The notes below the pieces were generated by a model. The model was not told where the DNA came from, searched no databases, and worked only from the letters and a program-made list of their open reading frames with translations. Below, piece after piece: positions 1-5,300 of a stretch of DNA of 7,332 bases. The position numbers were made by a program, and so were the translations under genes. Each line of letters begins with the position of its first letter. The first letter of the stretch is position 1. The stretch comes from Verrucomicrobiota bacterium (GTDB lineage: Bacteria; Verrucomicrobiota; Verrucomicrobiia; Opitutales; Opitutaceae): NCBI GenBank assembly GCA_023426435.1, contig JAFAAS010000098.1, forward strand, positions 1 through 7,332, read 5' to 3'.

Positions 1-85
1 CCTCCCGCCCGCGGCCCTCGAAAATCCCCGGCCCGACTCCTCCCTCTCCGCCTCTTCATCCTCCCGCTCCCAATCCAACTTGTAA
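1..85 (+). CDS. Possible C-terminal end of an upstream gene (partial)
   Basis: The frame starting at base 2 is open from the window edge to a TAA at 83-85 and would give a Ser-rich tail of 27 residues ending SSSSRSQSNL. Eighteen of its 27 codons end in C and four in G, matching the C-ending preference of the two certain genes here. That is the only support: there is no domain, start or homology to judge by. If real, the gene ends 62 bases before the recQ GTG on the same strand, so the two could be co-transcribed. The opposite strand offers a rival reading, an ATG at 90 running leftward out of the window, but its codons would be G-ending, unlike the rest of the window. The product cannot be named. 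Confidence 0.3.
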   Translation, partial: LPPAALENPRPDSSLSASSSSRSQSNL

Positions 86-99
86 TACATTATATTACA
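81..99. promoter_or_regulatory. AT-rich perfect inverted repeat upstream of recQ (candidate operator/promoter)
   Basis: TGTAATA, five bases (CATTA), then TATTACA form a perfect 7-bp inverted repeat, 49 bases before the recQ GTG and 91 before its alternative ATG. It is a short AT-rich patch in a window that is otherwise strongly GC-rich. It contains -10-like words (TATATT at 91-96, TACATT at 86-91), but I see no good -35 at the proper spacing. The symmetry fits a dimeric regulator site. I cannot assign it to a known family; it does not look like the TGTTC-N4-GAACA type that I recall for verrucomicrobial LexA. A terminator is less likely, because the stem is AT-rich and the nearest T run (113-117) is 13 bases away. 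Confidence 0.4.
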
Positions 100-147
100 T
101 CTCACTCGCTCGCTTTTTCACCTGTTCGGCTTCTCCACACTTTTTCC

Positions 148-2109
148 GTGTCTTCCGCGACCCCGCCCCGCTCAATCGCCGCCGCTCCGATGCCCGTCGC
201 CTCGCCCAATCTCTCCCAACTCCTCAAACGCACGTTCGGCTACGACACGTTTCGCCCGCTCCAACGCGACATCATCGACGCCTCCCTCGCCGGCCAGGAT
301 GTCTTCGCCCTCCTCCCCACCGGCGGCGGCAAATCCCTCTGCTTCCAACTCCCCGCGCTCGCCCGCCCCGGCCTCACCGTCGTCGTCTCGCCGCTCATCG
401 CGTTGATGAAGGACCAGGTCGACCAACTCGAAGCCGCCGGCGTCGCCGCCACGTTTCTCAACTCCACCCTCGACGCCGACGAATCCCGCGCGCGTCTCCG
501 CGGCCTCCATCGCGGCGAATTCAAACTCCTCTACGTCGCCCCCGAACGCCTCATGCTCGAGGGCTGGCAGGAAAACCTCAAAGCCTGGAACGTCACCTGC
601 CTCGCCATCGACGAAGCCCACTGCGTCTCCGAATGGGGCCACGACTTCCGCCCCGAATACCGCCAGCTCGCGAAACTCCGCGCCGCCCTCCCCGACGTCC
701 CGCTCATGGCGCTCACCGCGACCGCCACCGAGCGCGTCCGCGCCGACATCATCACGCACCTGAAGCTCCGCGATCCCGCCATCTTCGTCGCCAGCTTCAA
801 CCGCCCCAATCTCACCTACCGCGTCGTCCCCAAAGACCAACCGCTCAAACAAATCATCGATTTCGTCCGCAAGCGCGAACACGAGTCCGGCATCATCTAC
901 TGCGCCTCCCGCGCCACCGCCGAACGCGTCGCCGACTCCCTCGCCGGCCGCGGTTTCTCCGCCCGCCCCTATCACGCCGGTCTCACCGCCGAGGAACGCG
1001 CGCGCAACCAGGAACAATTCCTCCGCGACGACACCCGCATCATCTGCGCCACGATCGCCTTCGGCATGGGCATCAACAAGCCCAACGTCCGCTGGGTCAT
1101 CCACCACGACCTCCCCAAAAACATCGAGGGCTACTACCAGGAAACCGGCCGCGCCGGCCGCGATGGCCTTCCCGGCGATTGCCTCCTCCTGTTCTCCGCC
1201 GGCGACATCGCGAAACAAACCCACTTCCTCGACGAGATCACCAACGAGCGCGAACGCGAGGTCGCCCGCAACCAGCTCCGCCAAATCGTCCACTACGCCG
1301 AAAGCGCCGGCTGCCGCCGCGCCGAACTCCTCGCCTACTTCGGCGAACAGTTCCCGCCCACCGCCTCTGACCAGCCCGTCCGGACCGGCTTCAACCCGGA
1401 ACTCGGAACTCCGAACTCGGAACCGCCCCAGCCGCCAGGCGGCGGCTGCGCCGCCTGCGACAACTGCCTCGAACCGCGCGAAACTTACGACGGCACCCTC
1501 GTCGCCCAGAAATTCCTCTCCTGCATCTACCGCATCGCGCAAAACTCCCAATTCCACGTCGGCCTGAATCACATCATCGAAATCCTCACCGGCGCCGACA
1601 CCGACAAGATCCGCCGCTGGGGCCACGATCGTCTCACCACCTACGGCATCGGCCGCGAACTCTCCCGCCCGCAATGGGCCTTCGTCGGCCGCGAGCTCAT
1701 GCGTCTCGGCTACGTCGCCGTCGCCGAGGGCGAATTCGCCACGCTCCAACTCACGCGCGAAGGCCTCGAAGTCCTCGTGAAACGCGCGCCCATCACGCTC
1801 ACCAAGCCGATGGATCTGCCCAAAACCAAACGCGTCGTCCGCCGCGAGGGCGACATCGCGTGCGACGAAATTCTCTTCGAACGCCTCCGCACACTCCGCA
1901 AGCAACTCGCCGACGAGCGCCGCGTCCCCGCCTACATCGTTTTCGGCGACAACACCCTTCGCGCCATGGCCCGCGAGTATCCAACTTCCTTGGACGCGAT
2001 GAGCCGCATCCCCGGCCTCGGCGAAAAAAAGCGCGCCGAATTCGGCGAAACCTTCGCCGCCGAAATCGCCGCCTACCTCGCCACCAACTCCCGCCAATCC
2101 TTCGCCTGA
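148..2109 (+). CDS. recQ: ATP-dependent DNA helicase RecQ
   Basis: A superfamily 2 3'-to-5' DNA helicase that unwinds forks, recombination intermediates and DNA ends in the cytoplasm. Visible in order: motif 0 (FGYDTFRPLQ, residues 30-39), Walker A (PTGGGKS, 57-63), motif Ia (SPLIALMKDQ, 81-90), DEAH box (155-158) with the RecQ aromatic-rich loop (SEWGHDFRPEY, 161-171), motif III (TATAT, 190-194), motif V (FGMGINKPNVRW, 305-316) and motif VI (QETGRAGRDG, 331-340). Zinc-ligand cysteines follow at 389, 434, 437 and 440, then a winged-helix RQC region (about 441-550, with GHDRLTTYGIG at 492-502) and an HRDC domain (about 570-645). All catalytic motifs are intact. The 653 residues exceed the roughly 610 of E. 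coli RecQ because of a longer N-terminus and about 28 extra residues between the first and second zinc cysteines. The GTG at 148 is used here; the ATG at 190 (residue 15) would give a more typical N-terminus, and neither has a Shine-Dalgarno sequence. The frame is open upstream but has no earlier ATG, GTG or TTG in view. Confidence 0.96.
   Translation: MSSATPPRSIAAAPMPVASPNLSQLLKRTFGYDTFRPLQRDIIDASLAGQDVFALLPTGGGKSLCFQLPALARPGLTVVVSPLIALMKDQVDQLEAAGVAATFLNSTLDADESRARLRGLHRGEFKLLYVAPERLMLEGWQENLKAWNVTCLAIDEAHCVSEWGHDFRPEYRQLAKLRAALPDVPLMALTATATERVRADIITHLKLRDPAIFVASFNRPNLTYRVVPKDQPLKQIIDFVRKREHESGIIYCASRATAERVADSLAGRGFSARPYHAGLTAEERARNQEQFLRDDTRIICATIAFGMGINKPNVRWVIHHDLPKNIEGYYQETGRAGRDGLPGDCLLLFSAGDIAKQTHFLDEITNEREREVARNQLRQIVHYAESAGCRRAELLAYFGEQFPPTASDQPVRTGFNPELGTPNSEPPQPPGGGCAACDNCLEPRETYDGTLVAQKFLSCIYRIAQNSQFHVGLNHIIEILTGADTDKIRRWGHDRLTTYGIGRELSRPQWAFVGRELMRLGYVAVAEGEFATLQLTREGLEVLVKRAPITLTKPMDLPKTKRVVRREGDIACDEILFERLRTLRKQLADERRVPAYIVFGDNTLRAMAREYPTSLDAMSRIPGLGEKKRAEFGETFAAEIAAYLATNSRQSFA
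1398..1425 (+). repeat. 7-bp tandem repeat inside the recQ zinc-binding region
   Basis: Four head-to-tail 7-base units are visible: GGAACTC, GGAACTC, CGAACTC and a decayed GGAACCG. Because 7 is not a multiple of 3, each copy is read in a different frame, giving the Pro/Glu/Asn/Gly-rich stretch NPELGTPNSEPP (residues 416-427). It sits between zinc ligands C389 and C434 of RecQ, where the family normally has a short linker. The repeat character at DNA level and the non-conserved peptide suggest that a small repeat expanded or inserted here without breaking the frame. Confidence 0.65.
1429..1448 (+). repeat. 8-bp hairpin abutting the tandem repeat in recQ
   Basis: CAGCCGCC, a 4-base AGGC loop, then GGCGGCTG form a perfect 8-bp inverted repeat, three bases after the 7-bp tandem array. 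It ends inside the codon for zinc ligand C434. It encodes the end of the extra segment (QPPGGGC). In such GC-rich coding DNA an 8-bp stem can arise by chance, so its link to the tandem array is suggestive only. Confidence 0.4.
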
Positions 2110-2111
2110 CT

Positions 2112-2139
2112 CATGTAGCGCGGGGTTCCCTGCCCCGCC
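2112..2139. repeat. Intergenic palindromic element, copy 1 (GTAGCGCGG type)
   Basis: This element begins three bases after the recQ stop codon. It starts CATGTAGCGCGG and folds into a 6-bp stem, GCGGGG at 2120-2125 pairing with CCCCGC at 2133-2138 around TTCCCTG. The first 12 bases match those of the second element 38 bases downstream at 11 positions, so the two look like members of one family. The position next to a stop codon fits a REP-like element or transcript-end hairpin. No T tract follows, so it is not a textbook intrinsic terminator. Confidence 0.5.
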
Positions 2140-2149
2140 GTCCGCCTCC

Positions 2150-2178
2150 CACGTAGCGCGGTCAACCTGACCGCGCTC
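2150..2178. repeat. Intergenic palindromic element, copy 2 (GTAGCGCGG type)
   Basis: This element starts CACGTAGCGCGG and forms a perfect 10-bp stem, AGCGCGGTCA at 2155-2164 pairing with TGACCGCGCT at 2168-2177, around a 3-base ACC loop. It is the strongest hairpin in the window. It shares its opening with the element at 2112, but the arms then diverge in a way that keeps base pairing. Its core AACCTGACC (2164-2172) recurs at 2235-2243 before the next gene. A transcript-3'-end or REP-like role is plausible; no U-run follows. Confidence 0.6.
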
Positions 2179-2304
2179 ATCCCCATCATCCTGAGCCTGC
2201 GAATAATCCTGCTCTCGTCCCGAGCGCCCCCTTGAACCTGACCACCCGCGCCCGCCCGCCTTTCCCCTTGCCGCACCGCAGACTTACAACCAGCCTCCCG
2301 CGCG

Positions 2305-2370
2305 ATGAAACAGCGGTTCCAGCTGCCCCTTTTCGCGCTCATTTTTTTCGCCGTCACCGGGGCCCACGGC
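2305..2370 (+). other. Signal peptide of the PEP-CTERM protein
   Basis: Residues 1-22 show a short basic n-region (MKQR), a hydrophobic core (LPLFALIFFAVTG) and a small-residue cleavage site ending A-H-G before Q23. This is a type I (Sec) signal peptide by pattern. There is no lipobox cysteine and no twin arginine. Confidence 0.85.
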
Positions 2371-5300
2371 CAAAGCATCTTCACTTGGTCCCCCAATCCC
2401 GCCGACGGGTCGCTCTCCAACGCCTCCAACTGGCTGGGCGGCAGCCTCCCGAGCTCCAATGGCGACGCCCAACTCGAGTTCGGCTCTTCCACTCAGAGGG
2501 TGATCGATATCGATCTTTCGTTCGTCCAGATCCACTCGCTGACGTTTACCGGTAATTACGATTCTTACCGCTTCGACTCCCACGTGGGCGGTTACCTCGC
2601 TATTGGCGAGGGCGGCGCCTCCATTCCGGCCAGCGGCAACGCCACCGTCGAATCAGGCTCCAATCTCATCATTGCCCTGGCCGGCAACCAGACGTGGGAC
2701 ATCGGCGGTCATCTCACCGTTCACGGCACGATCGATGACGTCACAACCTTCACCTCCACCCTCACGAAGTCCGGCGACGGCACCCTCCGGCTCACAGGCA
2801 GTAACTTTTTCTCGGGCGGCCTCGACGTTCAGACCGGCACCGTTGAAATCGCCAACAGCTCCGATCACGAGGGCGGATTCATCTGGGTCAGCCCCGTCGG
2901 CCTCGGCCAGCTCACCCTCGCCGACCACACCACCCTCCGCTCCACCAGCGACAATCTCCAACTCCACAACAACATCGCTCTCGGCAACAACGTCACTTTC
3001 GACAGCGGCGATTTCGAATCCTTTGAACTCGCCGGCACCATTACCGCCGACAACGACAACACCACCATCAAGGTCGCCGGCGAAGAACCCATTCTCTTCA
3101 CCAGCATCATCGACGGCTCGCCCGACACCCATCTCACCTTCACCAGCACGCCCGGCCACTTCGGTGGCGCCGCTTTCGACGACGTCTTCTCCGACAACAT
3201 CAAAACCGTCACCGCCAACCGCGCCGCCCTGCTCTTCTTCGCAGTCCCGGAAAGCGTCAACCTCTCCGCCACCAACAACGGCTACATCGGCGCCGCTATC
3301 GCCCCGCAACGCCTGAATCTTCCCCCGCCTTCCCCCGCCGCACTCCTCAGCCGCGTCGCCGATCCCTCCTCGTTCGCTGGCACCTTCGGCTTCGATACTC
3401 ACCCCGACGCCGAACTCATCCACAACTTCGAGGACGCACTGAATTTCTCCGCCTTCACGCACGCGGCCTTCCGCATCGGCTCACATTTCGACGCCATCCT
3501 CTCCGGCGAGATTACGCCCGTCGACCTCGGCACCAAATCGCTCTACCCCTTTGGCGGCGGCTCCGGCCATCTGGTCGTTTCCAGCAATCTCACGGACGTC
3601 GACGGCAAACCTGCCTCCGTTCTCGTCTCCACCCCCGCCGGCGCCTCGCCGCAATACGTCGTCTTCCGGGGTAATAACACGACCACCGGCACCTACACCC
3701 TCGATGGAGTCGCCGCTCATCTCGCCGTCGAAAACTCGATCGCCGTCCTCGACTCCGCGGGCGCCCTTCCCGGCGGCGCTTCCGGAAAATTCGCCTTCGG
3801 CTCCGCCTCCCCCGCCTACATCGGCGCCACCGAAGCCGCTTTCGCAGATTTCAACGCCTTCCTCTCCCACCTCGCCCCCGGCGGTCACAACGCCCTCTCC
3901 ATCCTCGGACTCGATTCCCACGACGCCTTCAACGCCGTCCTCGCCTACGGCGCCGGCAGCGACGACTACGATCCGCGCCTCGTCTCTCAGGAAATCGATC
4001 TCCGCACCTTCGACTCCATCTATCTCGGCACCGCCAGCGACGTCATCCTCGCCGGCACCCTTCACGCTCCGAACAACGGCGTCCTGAAACTCACCGCCGT
4101 TGACGACGGTCTCCTCGCCATCGCCGCTCCTTTCGCCTCCAACGTCAGCTCCGTCGAGATCGGCATCACCGCCGGCAACGCCGCGCCCGAATTTGGCGAC
4201 GGCAAAATCGAAATGCTCGCCGCCCAAACCTACTCCGGTGGCACCACCCTGCGCAGCGGCACCCTCTCCGTCGCAAACTCCAGCTCCTTCGATCACGATA
4301 CCTCCACCTTGCTCGAGGGCCCGATTGGCACCGGCACCCTCACCGTGGAAAGCGGCAACTCACCCGCCATTCTCGCCGCCTCCGACTACCAAGTTGCCCT
4401 CCACAACAACATCGTCCTAAACGCGCCTCTCCAACTCGGCTCCATCAATTACCAAGGCCACGGCGACTACGCCTACCCCGACTACAATCGCCTCGCTCTC
4501 TACGGCAACGTCACTGGCTCCGGAAGCCTCCGCATCGTCGGCTCGGTCGAACTCCACGGCAACAACACCTACGCGGGCGGAACCGTCCTCTCCGGCTCCG
4601 TTTATCTGGGATCTTCCACCGCTCTCGGCACCGGCGACATCCGGATCGAAAACTTCTCCGAATCCTCCACTTCGATCACCGGTTTCGGCGATCTCACCCT
4701 GTCCAACCCCATCGCGCTTCAAGGCTACCTCAATGCCTCCACCTACGAAGGCACGTTCACCTTCGCCGGCCCCCTCACCCTCGAAGGTCCTTCCACCCTC
4801 TCGTTCTACGGCGATGCCGCTCAGATTACCGGCAATATCTCCGGCGCACATGCCTTGGCCCTTCAAAACGACACCGATTCCCCTCTCCAACTTTCCGGCG
4901 AAAACACCTACACCGGCGGCACTCAGGTTTATTCGGGCGCCGTCATCTTCACCTCCGCAGTCCCTGAGCACGGCCTCATAACCGCGATGAGCGACGGCTA
5001 CGTCGGCACCACCGTCGGCACCAACATCCAATCCAGTTTCCTCAACCGCTTCGACAAACCCGCCATCGCCGGCTCGCTCGGATTCGATTCCCTCGATCTC
5101 CAGAATCCGATCGTCGTTTCCGAAGCGATCGATCTGTCCGGCTTCCACTCCTCCGCCCGACTCGGCACCGCGACCGCCGCTACGATTAGCGGAATCATCA
5201 CCCCCAGCACCCAAAGCGGCCCGTATGCTTTCGGCGGAGGCGGCGGCACGCTCACCGTAACTAGCAATCTCGGTAGCAGCCGCAGCATCGACGTCAGCTC

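Noticed and set aside
1..90. Divergent minus-strand gene starting at an ATG at 90 (reading MYYKLDWERE...)
   Set aside because: It looks protein-like at first, but it would use mainly G-ending codons, contrary to the C-ending bias here. The plus-strand reading ending at TAA 83-85 explains the same bases better. It cannot be excluded without sequence to the left.
2024..2030. Run of seven A in the recQ HRDC region as a programmed frameshift site
   Set aside because: It encodes GEKKRA in a normal HRDC sequence, the reading frame continues to a natural end, and no stimulatory structure is evident. It is probably just Lys codons.
172..2097. 641-codon open frame on the minus strand opposite recQ
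   Set aside because: It is an antisense shadow caused by GC-rich third positions in recQ. Its product is Gly/Ala/Glu/Val-rich with no recognisable motif, while the plus strand shows every RecQ motif.
2179..2304. Promoter before the surface gene (for example AATAAT at 2202-2207 or TTGAAC at 2232-2237)
   Set aside because: No pair of -35 and -10 words at 16-18 base spacing could be found. The isolated words are within what chance allows.
2073..2492. 139-codon minus-strand frame spanning the intergenic region
   Set aside because: It crosses the end of recQ, both palindromes and the start of the signal peptide of the next gene. No motif supports it.
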